In this document: positions 19,534-29,096 of the stretch, piece after piece | How positions within the stretch are numbered: position 1 is the first letter of the stretch | Layout: each line of letters opens with the position of its first letter | Made by a program: the position numbers and the translations under genes | Origin: Brumimicrobium glaciale | GTDB taxonomy: Bacteria > Bacteroidota > Bacteroidia > Flavobacteriales_D > Crocinitomicaceae | DNA length: 64,000 bases | NCBI RefSeq assembly: GCF_004152935.1 | Contig: NZ_SETE01000001.1 | Span: forward strand, 124,001 to 188,000 | Reading direction: 5' to 3' | Notes under the pieces: generated by a model | Told to the model about the DNA's origin: nothing | The model's input: only the letters and a program-made list of their open reading frames with translations | Databases searched by the model: none

Positions 19534-19854
19534 ATTGGGATACCAATATAGGTCGTTAATCCCTAATTTTAACGATGTGTTTTTTCAATAATACAGCCGA
19601 TAATCGCATTAATTAATTTTATCTAAAGTTAAACTTTAGTAAAAAGGAAGAAGGGATTCCTCAGTTGTTAAAATCTAATATTTTTTCAACTATCGGAATG
19701 ACAGTTCGTAGAGAAGTCTTTGGGGTAAAATTTGCTTAAGCGAAGCTTGAGCAAATTTTACCCCACCCAAGCCAACGAAAACCTGTCATTCCGATGGAGT
19801 GAAACGACGAGGAATCTCTTTTTAAATAATTACGACTTAGCTTGGTAACCCAAT
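19534..19854 (+). mobile_element. MITE-like element, copy B
   Basis: A 321-base element related to copy A along most of its length, plus an extra stretch of about 50 bases near 19570-19620. The terminal inverted repeats are ATTGGGATACCAA and TTGGTAACCCAAT (12 of 13 pairs). TAAAGT occurs directly on both sides (19528-19533 and 19855-19860), a perfect 6-base target duplication. A near-perfect 20-base-arm palindrome lies at 19722-19764, beginning GGGGTAAAATTTGCT. There is no transposase. It lies upstream of the hemoglobin gene. Confidence 0.78.
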
Positions 19855-19860
19855 TAAAGT

Positions 19861-20263
19861 ATTTATCAAGATTATCATTTCATTTTCACAATCAAGTATA
19901 TTGTGGTTTGTATCGCTAATAGGATAGACTTACTTCCATTCCTATTAACATGCCGTCCCTCTGGGATATAGAATAATAAGTACTTAAACAACACGAGTTT
20001 ATAAAATTAAGCGAACTATTTTAACAGAAAGTTTCCATTTAAATAAAAGTAGAACCAAATTAACAATCGTTTAGCTTCAATTAAAACCATAGATTTTAAA
20101 TCTACCCACACAAAATTATATAGAACCTGAATTTTTTAGTTGGTTGAGCATTTTAATATTAATTTTCATCAAATTTTTCTAAACTCAATCTCTAAATTCT
20201 GACTGATTGCGTTTAAATTGTTTATTTTTAGATTTCATATAATAGGTTTATTTCAACTACTAA
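19861..20263. other. Intergenic region with a repeat fragment
   Basis: No gene is visible. At about 19946-19975 the minus strand carries a short copy of the repeat seen at 49874 (ATCC..GAGGGACGG then ATGTTAATA). The last 80 bases before the OmpA-like gene are A+T-rich and probably hold its promoter. Confidence 0.35.
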
Positions 20264-21439
20264 ATGATACACAGATTCATAGTTTACATATTTTTATTTC
20301 CAGCGCTGCTATTTGGTCAAGAAAAATCCAAATACACTTCTGACCCTGGAGTTGCAAATAATATTGGAGATTGTTTTGGGGCAATAAAAATTGAGCCAAA
20401 CGTTTCTTCAAATCTTCAATTAACTGGAAATGGAGGTGAGTTTGATGATTTTAATGCTATTCAAAATACTTTTAAAAGTGATGAATTGAATAGTTTGTGG
20501 TTTAGTTGTGAAACAAATATGCCCGGTTATTTATCAATTACCCTTGAAAAAGTTGATTTCTTCTTCGATTACGCTGCTTTTTTGCTGGACTATGGAGAAA
20601 GTTGCGAATCTATCCATGATGGCTCCATAGCTCCAATTCAAAAAGGGGAAATCAATAGAAAGAATATTTTGACTTTTTTATTGGACTCTATAAAGGTTGA
20701 AGCAAACCAGAGCTTAATTATCTGTATTAATTCAAAGTTAGCTACGCAATCAGATTTTGTGTTAATTTCTTCTTTTGGTGATCAAATCACTGCAAAAGAT
20801 ATTGAAGCGATGAAAAAGATTTATGATTTTAGAGACGATATTTTTGATGGAGCATTTGAAATTAAGATTAGAGATGCCAGAACAAATTTACCTGTAGTTG
20901 CAAAAGTTATTGTTTCTGGAACGAAAAAGAACAACGCTTTATACATGGTTTCAGATTTTGTTTTTCCTAAAGCGGAACTAATGAAATTTAATTTAAAGAT
21001 TGATGCATCAGGTTATTTCTTTGAGGATCGTGAAATAAATCTACGTCAAATAGAAGGAACTGAAATAATAATCCCTTTGGAACCAATTCAATTAAATCAA
21101 TCTATTGAGCTGGAAGGTTTGGAATTTGTTTCACAATCAGATGTTTTGCTTCCTACAGCCTATACTAAATTGAAAAGGTTGAAAGATTTTATGGCCATTA
21201 ATTCAGAAGTAGAAATTGAAATTCAAGGTCATGTGCACCGTTTAGGTAAAAATACTTGGCGCGCGAAGAGTTTATCTACAAGGAGAGCTAAAAAAGTGAG
21301 AGAATACCTTGTAGATACCGGAATTAGAAAATCTCGAATTAAGATTGCTGGCTTGGGAAATACAAAAATGAAATATCCCGAAGCGAAATCGGATTTTGAG
21401 ATTCAGGCGAATAGGAGAGTGGAGATACGGATTAGGTAA
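20264..21439 (+). CDS. OmpA-family outer-membrane protein
   Basis: The 391-residue product has a signal peptide (about 1-18), an N-terminal jelly-roll-like region with paired cysteines (about 30-180), a central carboxypeptidase-regulatory-like beta domain (about 198-270), and a C-terminal OmpA peptidoglycan-binding domain (about 280-391) with LPTAYTKLKRL, IEIQGH, STRRAKKVREYLVD and NRRVEIRI. The Arg in the NRR motif contacts meso-diaminopimelate in this family. It probably ties the outer membrane to the wall. Confidence 0.88.
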   Translation: MIHRFIVYIFLFPALLFGQEKSKYTSDPGVANNIGDCFGAIKIEPNVSSNLQLTGNGGEFDDFNAIQNTFKSDELNSLWFSCETNMPGYLSITLEKVDFFFDYAAFLLDYGESCESIHDGSIAPIQKGEINRKNILTFLLDSIKVEANQSLIICINSKLATQSDFVLISSFGDQITAKDIEAMKKIYDFRDDIFDGAFEIKIRDARTNLPVVAKVIVSGTKKNNALYMVSDFVFPKAELMKFNLKIDASGYFFEDREINLRQIEGTEIIIPLEPIQLNQSIELEGLEFVSQSDVLLPTAYTKLKRLKDFMAINSEVEIEIQGHVHRLGKNTWRAKSLSTRRAKKVREYLVDTGIRKSRIKIAGLGNTKMKYPEAKSDFEIQANRRVEIRIR

Positions 21440-21533
21440 TGATGAACGATGAATGTTGAATATTTGTGGTTGAAGGTTGAGTGAGAAAGAGAGTGAGAGC
21501 GAAGTGAAAAGAATGAGAGACGGTAAAGTTATC

Positions 21534-21887
21534 CTATCGATTTTTACTTATATAATCGCTGATCTCATCTGGAAATACTATTTCTAATTTATGCTTTGTT
21601 AATTTTGTAATTACAGTACTTATTTTTTCACCATGCGAGATAAAATCCACTGTAGAATTAGTCAATTTCCATTCTCTAAAATTTCATAAGAATTAGATTT
21701 ACAATAGCATTTTATATAGGCATTTCCTTCTGTCAAATGAGACTTGATATTTTCTGAAATCACAGTGATTTTGACAAGCTTCCAACGATTATAAATATTA
21801 TCATTAAATCCTGAAATAATAGAACGTTGTGCGAAAGGACTAATCAATATTCCTAAAAACAATAATAGGATTATGCATTTTGTATGA
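21534..21887 (-). pseudogene. Frameshifted lipocalin-like secreted protein
   Basis: The minus-strand frame gives a hydrophobic leader (CIILLLFLGILISPFAQ) and WKLVKITVISENI..., ending prematurely at 21662. In the -1 frame the sequence continues as REWKLTNSTVDFISHGEKISTV and on to a stop at 21534, which fits a small lipocalin-like domain. A missing T in the TTTT run near 21680 would join the two parts. There is also no ATG in frame ahead of the leader; only a TTG at 21862 is available. It is therefore probably a dead gene of about 115 codons. Confidence 0.5.
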
Positions 21888-21990
21888 ACGTCATACTCTA
21901 GATTATTTCACTTTTTGTATGAAGCCAAAAATATATACACATGAAATACTTCTTGGTGAAATGCCAATAGTAAAATTTGAAAACCTGCCC

Positions 21991-22158
21991 CTAAAAAGTT
22001 CTGTGTTCCATTTCATCGATATAATGAATAGCTTTTTCCACCTTTTCAATAACGACTAAATACTTTTTCTTTAGTTGTTCTTCGGTTACCTTTTCTAATT
22101 CATTGTTTAAAAGCTCTAAACTACTTTTTAGGGCATCAATCGTTGGATCTAAATTCAT
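21991..22158 (-). CDS. Small helical protein, 55 residues
   Basis: From ATG at 22158 the frame reads MNLDPTIDALKSSLELLNN and continues in charged heptads rich in Leu, Glu and Lys to a stop at 21991. The composition predicts one long amphipathic helix or coiled coil. Codon use resembles that of neighbouring genes. It lies directly upstream of the decayed gene at 21534 and 98 bases downstream of the polyprenyl synthase gene on the same strand. Function unknown. Confidence 0.55.
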   Translation of the reverse strand: MNLDPTIDALKSSLELLNNELEKVTEEQLKKKYLVVIEKVEKAIHYIDEMEHRTF

Positions 22159-22255
22159 GTTTTTGTGTTTTTAAAGTTTGGTAATTTTGAAATAAGTATG
22201 GAGGCTAAGGTAAATCAAGCATAAAGCTTACAGCCTATAGCTTTAAGCTTTATTT

Positions 22256-23227
22256 TTACTTTTCTCTGCTTGTCGTATATTCCACCAACATAATCATAGA
22301 TTGTTTACTTGGAGAATCTGGAATAGGATCCAGTAATTTCAAGGCTTCATCCTTAATTTTAATCATGTAATCGTAAGCGTAATCAATTCCACCGTTGTTA
22401 ATCACCAATTCAATGGCACGGCGAACTTTCTTTGGGTTTTCGTTGTGGCGTTTAACGATATTGATCAATTCCTTTTTCGTTTTTCGGTCTACTTTATTTA
22501 ACGTGTAGATTAAAGGAAGCGTCATTTTTTGTTCACGGATATCGTTTCCTGTTGGTTTACCAATTTTACCTGGTGTTCCGTAATCAAAAATATCATCTTT
22601 TATTTGGAAGGCCAAACCAACTTTTTCACCAAAAAGACGCATGCGTTCTGCTTCGTCTTCTCTTTCTACTGAAACGGCTCCTGCTTCACAACAAGTGGCA
22701 ATTAAGGAAGCTGTTTTTTGTCTAATTACTTCGAAATAAGTTTCTTCATCAATATCTAGTCGACGTGATTTTTCAATTTGAAGTAATTCACCTTCACTCA
22801 TTTCGCGAACTGTTCTGGCTACGATTTCTAAAGAGCGGTATTTCTTGTGTTCAATACTCATTAAAAGCACTTTAGAAAGTAGAAAGTCACCCACTAAAAC
22901 AGCGATTTTATTTTTCCATAATGCATTTATTGAGAAGAAACCTCTTCTTTCATTGGCGTCATCAACTACATCATCATGCACTAATGTTGCGGTGTGTAAA
23001 AGTTCTATTAATGAAGCTGAGTTGTAAGTGTCTTGGCTGACTTCCCCCAGCATCTTTGCAGAAAGAAACACGAACATTGGTCGCATTTGTTTCCCTTTTC
23101 TTTTAATGATATAATGCGTGATTTTATCTAAAAGTGGAACTTTAGAATTCATACTTTCCCTAAAGTGCAGCTCAAACTTCTCTAGTTCTTCCGCAATTGG
23201 ACTTTTAATATCACTGACTTTTATCAT
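22256..23227 (-). CDS. Trans-polyprenyl diphosphate synthase
   Basis: The 323-residue class I prenyltransferase has both Asp-rich motifs: HDDVVDDANERRG (first, allylic diphosphate binding) and KDDIFDYG (second, IPP side). The length and GKPTGNDIREQKMTLPLI match the octaprenyl/solanesyl-type synthases that make quinone side chains, so a role in menaquinone synthesis is likely. The exact chain length cannot be read from sequence alone. Its promoter box ends six bases before the ATG. Confidence 0.92.
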   Translation of the reverse strand: MIKVSDIKSPIAEELEKFELHFRESMNSKVPLLDKITHYIIKRKGKQMRPMFVFLSAKMLGEVSQDTYNSASLIELLHTATLVHDDVVDDANERRGFFSINALWKNKIAVLVGDFLLSKVLLMSIEHKKYRSLEIVARTVREMSEGELLQIEKSRRLDIDEETYFEVIRQKTASLIATCCEAGAVSVEREDEAERMRLFGEKVGLAFQIKDDIFDYGTPGKIGKPTGNDIREQKMTLPLIYTLNKVDRKTKKELINIVKRHNENPKKVRRAIELVINNGGIDYAYDYMIKIKDEALKLLDPIPDSPSKQSMIMLVEYTTSREK

Positions 23228-23233
23228 CGGTTA

Positions 23234-23241
23234 CAAATATA
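23234..23241 (-). promoter_or_regulatory. Promoter -7 box next to the polyprenyl synthase start codon
   Basis: TATATTTG matches TAnnTTTG exactly and is followed by only TAACCG before the ATG, which predicts a leaderless or near-leaderless transcript. Confidence 0.55.
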
Positions 23242-23385
23242 AAAAATAAAGCATGATTAAATTGAAAAAGCAATCCTATAAGAAACAATTGAAAGATTGA
23301 TAAAGTTGTATTATAGGATTAAAAGATTTAAGAATTCAAATATTCAGGGGTTTATGGATAAAAAGATTATTTAAAATTCCATAAT

Positions 23386-23419
23386 CGGAGACACAATGTA
23401 GGGAACTTTGAAAACGTCC
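23386..23419 (-). repeat. Degenerate copy of a palindrome + CCTACATTGT element
   Basis: On the minus strand this reads GGACG...TTTTCAAAG...TTCCCTACATTGT followed by CTCCG, matching the better-preserved copies at 44871 and 48165. Here the palindrome is degraded. The rest of the 23242-23548 gap holds only A+T-rich AAGAATTCAA-type sequence. Confidence 0.5.
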
Positions 23420-23548
23420 ATTCCATTGTAGATTCAAATTAAGGATTCAAAAATTGAAAGGTTCAATTTGTTATGGACTTCGTTGAGTCAAGGATTGAAA
23501 TTATTGTTGATTGTTTTTAATCTTCAAATCATTAGATACACGGTTAAC

Positions 23549-25348
23549 CTACTCTATTGATTTCAAAAACTCAACAAGATTAACTTCTTTCTCTAAGCCC
23601 AGTTTTTTACGGATACGGTAACGCGACATCCGAATGGCTTTATAGCTCACATTCCGCATTGTTGCAATTTCTTTATTAGACAATCCTAATCGAATCAAAC
23701 CACAGACATTTTTGTCTAATTCGGTTAATTCGGGATATCTTTTTTGTAATTGATCCAAAAATTTGTAGTTAACTTCTTCAATGTTTTCCTGAAACTCTTT
23801 TAATTGTTCATCCACCAACATGTTATTATTGGTGTAATTGATCAATGTCTTAATCTCTTTTTTGGTATCGTCTAAGTCTGATTTGTTGTTTAAAATTTCA
23901 TTCAGTTTAGATTTTACATCAATCAATACATCTTGTTTACGAGAAATATCAATTGCAAAATCAGTTAAATCTTTGTTCTTGTAGGTCAATTCTAATTTTG
24001 TCTTTTCTTTTTCAAGCTTTTCAACTTCAAATTTATTTTCTGCAAGTTCTTTATTTATTCGCATCAACGAAATTCGTTTTCGACTGTAAAGCAGAATCAG
24101 AATTGCTAGTGTAATAAAGGATACAATACCAATTATTAAGCGATAGAAAAAGTGGTTGTTCTTCTCTTGGAGTACCTCGTTTTCCTTGTTTTTTAATTGA
24201 ATCTGTTGATTTTGATAATCTAATTGAACATTAAGAATATTCTCAAGTAAACTTTTCTCTATTATAAATCGACGTTCTTCTCGTGCTTCATCTCTGTTCG
24301 TTTTTAAGGAATCATATTCTTTGAAGTAGAACAACGCTTTCTGATTTTCCTGTTGTTCTAAATGCACTTTAAAAAGCCAATAATATACAGGAACTAAATT
24401 CCCTGTAAACGTTTTACTCTTCTTAGGTTCTTCTAATCTATCAAGACAGTTTTGAAGTGTTTCCTCAGCTTGCTTGAACTGCTTGTTTTCATAATAATAC
24501 TTTGTTAATTCTACCGCTGCGTTAATGGCTAAATCGTGCCCGTTATTCTCTAAATTGTAATTTATATCTTCGTTCAGAAAGCGTATTCCCAGTTCTACTT
24601 TTTCTTTGTTTTTAATATAATTTCCTCCTAAATTCCCTTTTAAAAGTGCCAATTGGGCTTTGTAATACTGAGAAGGATTTTCTGGACCTTCAATCATTTC
24701 AATTCCTTTCAGATAATATTTTTCTGCTTCGGAATAATTTGGGATTTGAGAATAGAAAAAACCGAGATTATTGTAAGACAGCAATGTGTAAAATGTGTTT
24801 TCATTCTGTTGTGCAGATGTTAAAGATTTTAGATAATATTTTTCTGAATTTTCTAAGTCACCATTTCTAAAATAATTTGTGGCGATGGTAGAGTATTCCA
24901 ACGAAACTGCTTCTTGGTTTTTCTCTGTAATTAAAACATCTAAATTCGCTTTATGCAGATTGATCGCTTTTTCATATTGCTCAATAAATGCATAAATATC
25001 CGCAAATTCTCGTCGGATATCGAAACATGAAACTCCTTCTTTCTGACATAAAGAATCAAGCGCAAATTGGTACCATTTTATTCGTTCACCATATTCTCCT
25101 TGATCTTTATAATAATTTCCAATTTGAATAATAGCTGCTGATAGGATAGTGTCTTGTTTGTTTCTGATTGACAGTTTTGCAAATTCATCAAAAGAGGCTT
25201 TTACCTCGTTAAGCTGGTCATTTTCAATATTATTTTTGACTTCAATCCATTTTTGCTCAATAAAATCGTAATTTTCTTGAGCAGTGCTTTCTGATAGGAC
25301 AAATAAAAAGCCCAACAGAAAAATGATATGTAAAGAGCTTCTCTTCAT
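23549..25348 (-). CDS. TPR-containing membrane regulator with LuxR-type HTH
   Basis: The 599-residue product has a signal peptide (about 1-23), TPR-like helical repeats (about 70-350), one membrane helix (about 405-425, FYRLIIGIVSFITLAILILL), a cytoplasmic coiled coil, and a C-terminal helix-turn-helix (about 540-599: LTELDKNVCGLIRLGLSNKE...). The HTH resembles LuxR/GerE. The layout implies a periplasmic sensor coupled to a DNA-binding output across the inner membrane. It is transcribed in the same direction as the glycosidase-like gene 45 bases upstream, so they may be linked. Confidence 0.88.
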   Translation of the reverse strand: MKRSSLHIIFLLGFLFVLSESTAQENYDFIEQKWIEVKNNIENDQLNEVKASFDEFAKLSIRNKQDTILSAAIIQIGNYYKDQGEYGERIKWYQFALDSLCQKEGVSCFDIRREFADIYAFIEQYEKAINLHKANLDVLITEKNQEAVSLEYSTIATNYFRNGDLENSEKYYLKSLTSAQQNENTFYTLLSYNNLGFFYSQIPNYSEAEKYYLKGIEMIEGPENPSQYYKAQLALLKGNLGGNYIKNKEKVELGIRFLNEDINYNLENNGHDLAINAAVELTKYYYENKQFKQAEETLQNCLDRLEEPKKSKTFTGNLVPVYYWLFKVHLEQQENQKALFYFKEYDSLKTNRDEAREERRFIIEKSLLENILNVQLDYQNQQIQLKNKENEVLQEKNNHFFYRLIIGIVSFITLAILILLYSRKRISLMRINKELAENKFEVEKLEKEKTKLELTYKNKDLTDFAIDISRKQDVLIDVKSKLNEILNNKSDLDDTKKEIKTLINYTNNNMLVDEQLKEFQENIEEVNYKFLDQLQKRYPELTELDKNVCGLIRLGLSNKEIATMRNVSYKAIRMSRYRIRKKLGLEKEVNLVEFLKSIE

Positions 25349-25393
25349 TTTTCTATTGGGCTAAAATAATGGATTTCTTAATCCATCAACAAT

Positions 25394-28300
25394 TTAATTC
25401 TTAATAAACTTCTGTACTGTTGTATTTTCATTCGTATTGAAGTGAATAAAGTACACCGCAGTATCCCAATTTCTAATTGAAATCGTAGGATTATCTCTCA
25501 ATTCTTTAATCGTTCCGTTTTTCATTGTTTGTCCTTGTGCATTGAAAATTGCATAAGTTCCTTCTTGACTTCCCTTCGTTTCAATGTTAATAACATCGTT
25601 TGATGGAATAGGAGAAACAGTGAAAGATGGTGCGTACATTGTTTGATTCGTTACAGAAACTTCTCCTGTTACACTAAACTCATAAATGTAGCTTCCTCCA
25701 AAATCACCTTCAAATCTTTTAATTTGAGAACCATCTAATGTTTTGATTTTCATCAATCCTGCTCCTTCATTATTTGCCCAAAAGTCAATACCATTTTCTC
25801 CAGAATCTTCAATCACAAAACGGTAACAACCTGGAGTTAAACTTAAAGTATCATTATAAGTTGTGTTATTTGACAAACTCGTTCTTTCCATAATGATGTT
25901 TCCAGCAATGTCTTCAATTCTATAGTTGTTTTGAGTTGCTTTCGTATTTGTTTTAATCTCCAAAACAAACTCAGGCACTACAATATCTGTAGAAGTGAAT
26001 GTGGATTTGTATTTGTTATTCAAAGCATATTCGTCTGCACCTCCATTAACAGAAACTATTTTAGCTTCAAATTTATTGTTGGCACTTTGTGAAAGTGAAC
26101 TCCAAAGCGCAGTTGTTGAAGGTAGAACGATATCTTCTTCCTCCATAAATGCCAAGGAGCCTGTCCAGTCAAAAGTTTCAGTTGATCCTCCGTTGATAGA
26201 ATATTCTATGCTTAGAGAAGTAATGTTACCACTTCCAGAATTTTGAACTGTAACCAATGGATCGCTGCACATAGGATTTGTTCTACCAAAAGAAATTTGA
26301 TCATTTGGCGCTTGAACTGTTACAATTCTTGCGTCTGTAGCAAAATTTGTTGGACCATAAGATATAATTTGATGATTTACAATATATCTGGAGTCTCCCG
26401 TAGCAGAGGCAACACCATAATCAACATCAATTTGATTATTGTTGATGTAATTTGTTACATCCCACTCTTCCATTTGTGTTGGCATTCCAGGACACCAACC
26501 AGCACGGTCATAAATCCATGTTCCTCCTTGCGGATAAATTGGGTTTTCAGCACATTTCATCCAAACTTGCCATTGGAGATTTTGCTGACCATTGTTAATG
26601 TTTAATGAATGTTGACGTGGAGTAAATTCACCTTGCTGACCGTGACCTGTAACTGCTGATCTAATTTTTGCAGTTGTTGTGTTCGGCAATAAATCAACAG
26701 TACGTGGTTCATAGTATTTATTCGCATTCAAATCAGAATAGTTTACATGATCAACTCTCCAAATTTGACGCATATCCATAACTTCTCTTGCGGGAGTTCC
26801 ATGAACAAATAAGAATTGAATATCAATATCTTCTTGCCATTGGCCACCTCTCGTCATTTTTAATCCACGATTTCCTTGAAGAATAGGATAGAAATCTGTT
26901 ACATCAAAATACCATGCAACACCTTCCATTCCTAAATCAAGATTTACGCCATAAGGAGTTACTAATGATAAAAGCTCTAGAGAACTCGGAGAACGGAAAT
27001 AATAGTTAACCACTGTATTTGTTAAAAGCATAGCGTTTGAGCTCAAGTTTTCGTTGATGAACAGACCGTTAATGTCATATAAGCTGTGTGATTTTGGATA
27101 ATAATTCAAATATGTAGTTGTAATATCAGAAGAATAACTTCCGTTTGCAGGGTCTAAAATGTTTTGGGCTACGATGTAGCTTTCTTTCATAATTGAATCA
27201 TTTTCTTGCGTATTTACTATAGTTAAAGTATAATCCGCTTGGTGAAAAGTAATGTCTGGAATAACTGAACTTTTAGTAAAATCAAAATTATGTTGACTCG
27301 TTGAGCGTTTACCGAAAGCTGCTCCTCCAATCATTTCACCATCATTATTGTTTGGCGATAAGTCATCAATTATATTAGTTGCTCCATCAAAAGCATAATT
27401 CAATTGTAAATTTGAATAGTTTGGGTGATTGGCATCTATTCTTGAATGCATATAATTTTGAATTGTTGCTGGGGATAAATCAGTGTCCCAAATTCTAATA
27501 TCATCCATTTCACCAACAAAGTAGTTGTTCCAGTCACCTCTTGAGATTTCAACTTCATTGAATGCACTAGTATTTACAATTATATTATTTAAATCGATTG
27601 AGTTTACTAATGCCCCATCAATATAAATTTTTGTTCCTGAAAGACTAATTCCACTCATTGAAACAGCAAAGTGATGCCATTCTCCATCATTCACTACTTG
27701 ATTTCCGGTAACAGAACCATCGTGAACTTCTAATTTTATTCTTCCATCGTTGTTTACCTTAATAGTAAATCTTTTTCCTGGTAATGATTCACCCCATGAA
27801 ACAACATCTACTTCCGTACCTTCAGTTTTGATCCAACCTTCAATTGTTCTGTTTGTGGTTCCAGATACTCCTAAATAGCCAGGCGCTAAAATGTAATTTC
27901 CTGGGAAAAAACGAGCGTATTGGTTTTCAATATTTGTTAATGATTGCGCTGCTCCAATATCTGTTGCTGATAAAGCAATTGGTGTAGATCCATTATTTGA
28001 AGAAGAAACTATTTCAACTAATATATTTCCTCCTGTCCAGTTGAATGGTTGGTAAAATGGAATTTTGTTTTGACCATTAGTAAGTGTTAAATCTCCGTGA
28101 TAAACTTCGGTTCCATTGATTAAGTCCGAGTATGGAGCATCATCTAAATTGGAAGCAGTAATTTCTTTCATGCGAATTGCCAAATGGTTCAATGTGTTTG
28201 TGCTACCATTACTAAAAAGACTCAAAGCATCAATATCACCAATAGTTAATCCTGCAGCGTTTAATTGAGCAGTTGTTAATAGTACAAATGATTTCCCACC

Positions 28301-28804
28301 TTGTTTAGTATGTGCTAAAGCGGACGATAATTGTGTTCCACCACTAGTTACAGCAGCATTCATCTCGTTTGCTGTAGCTGTAATTTGAAGATCATAATGC
28401 TCTGTTGCATAAATGTTATACGTTGGAATTGTGCTGTAGTTATTGTCACTTGAAGCAGATGGATAAACTATGTATTTGTTTATTTCTGCTTTAATAGAAT
28501 CAAGTCTTGTTGAGTCTGTGATGTAAGTATTACAAGAATAATCCCATTCTCCACAACCTTTATTTGTTTGACCTGAAATTCCCGGAGAAACTAAACCATC
28601 TTTACAACGCATTGTGTATTTCATCCAAATACGTTCTACTTCATTTCCATTGAATGTAGGAAACACGATTTGCGTGTCTCTCACCATACTGTTGAAATTA
28701 AACCCTTGAACAACTGTAGTATCACCTGGGTTTTGTCCAAAAGAAAATTGGCTTGTTATAAGTAATGCTAAAACTGTAATAAGTTTCAATAATCTATTTT
28801 TCAT
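25394..28804 (-). CDS. PNGase F-like secreted glycosidase with LamG domain and T9SS tail
   Basis: The 1136-residue product has a signal peptide, then an N-terminal jelly-roll with GCGEWDY (about 83-89), a LamG/concanavalin domain (about 320-500, with EGWIKTEG and GEMDDIRIWD), a second jelly-roll with TGHGQQGEFTPRQH and GTWIYDRAGWCPG (about 710-790), further beta domains, and a T9SS sorting tail (about 1065-1136, PIPSNDVINI...FIKN). The two jelly-roll blocks are those of peptide-N-glycosidase F, which releases N-glycans from glycoproteins. The Asp of EWD may correspond to its catalytic Asp. At three times the size of classic PNGase F, it is probably surface-anchored. Confidence 0.85.
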   Translation of the reverse strand: MKNRLLKLITVLALLITSQFSFGQNPGDTTVVQGFNFNSMVRDTQIVFPTFNGNEVERIWMKYTMRCKDGLVSPGISGQTNKGCGEWDYSCNTYITDSTRLDSIKAEINKYIVYPSASSDNNYSTIPTYNIYATEHYDLQITATANEMNAAVTSGGTQLSSALAHTKQGGKSFVLLTTAQLNAAGLTIGDIDALSLFSNGSTNTLNHLAIRMKEITASNLDDAPYSDLINGTEVYHGDLTLTNGQNKIPFYQPFNWTGGNILVEIVSSSNNGSTPIALSATDIGAAQSLTNIENQYARFFPGNYILAPGYLGVSGTTNRTIEGWIKTEGTEVDVVSWGESLPGKRFTIKVNNDGRIKLEVHDGSVTGNQVVNDGEWHHFAVSMSGISLSGTKIYIDGALVNSIDLNNIIVNTSAFNEVEISRGDWNNYFVGEMDDIRIWDTDLSPATIQNYMHSRIDANHPNYSNLQLNYAFDGATNIIDDLSPNNNDGEMIGGAAFGKRSTSQHNFDFTKSSVIPDITFHQADYTLTIVNTQENDSIMKESYIVAQNILDPANGSYSSDITTTYLNYYPKSHSLYDINGLFINENLSSNAMLLTNTVVNYYFRSPSSLELLSLVTPYGVNLDLGMEGVAWYFDVTDFYPILQGNRGLKMTRGGQWQEDIDIQFLFVHGTPAREVMDMRQIWRVDHVNYSDLNANKYYEPRTVDLLPNTTTAKIRSAVTGHGQQGEFTPRQHSLNINNGQQNLQWQVWMKCAENPIYPQGGTWIYDRAGWCPGMPTQMEEWDVTNYINNNQIDVDYGVASATGDSRYIVNHQIISYGPTNFATDARIVTVQAPNDQISFGRTNPMCSDPLVTVQNSGSGNITSLSIEYSINGGSTETFDWTGSLAFMEEEDIVLPSTTALWSSLSQSANNKFEAKIVSVNGGADEYALNNKYKSTFTSTDIVVPEFVLEIKTNTKATQNNYRIEDIAGNIIMERTSLSNNTTYNDTLSLTPGCYRFVIEDSGENGIDFWANNEGAGLMKIKTLDGSQIKRFEGDFGGSYIYEFSVTGEVSVTNQTMYAPSFTVSPIPSNDVINIETKGSQEGTYAIFNAQGQTMKNGTIKELRDNPTISIRNWDTAVYFIHFNTNENTTVQKFIKN

Positions 28805-29096
28805 AATGTTCTAATATTTATCGCTAAAATAAGTAGAATATCATAGGCAGCAATTCATTTTAAGTCTACATTAGGACTACAATGCAGTTTTTTTATTTTA
28901 AAACACCTGATTTCCAGTCTTGTTTGTAGCTATTCAGTAAAGCGAAAATGAAAAATGTCCTGTAATAGAGACATTGTTTAAGCGTGATGATTTTTAATAT
29001 AAATCCTTTTTCTGGCTAAAAACAAGGGAATTCGATTTCAATTTTTCTATCATTAAATAGTTTAATTTTAAAATATTTTTAGCGTATTTTCGGCTC
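28805..29096. other. Divergent intergenic region
   Basis: It separates the PNGase F-like gene (minus) from the repair gene (plus). A TATTTTAG box on the minus strand at 28824-28831 and TATTTTCG on the plus strand at 29085-29092 are likely promoter boxes. No other element is seen. Confidence 0.4.
29085..29092 (+). promoter_or_regulatory. Promoter -7-like box next to the repair gene start
   Basis: TATTTTCG, one base off TAnnTTTG, is followed by GCTC and the ATG at 29097, so a leaderless transcript is expected. Confidence 0.4.
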
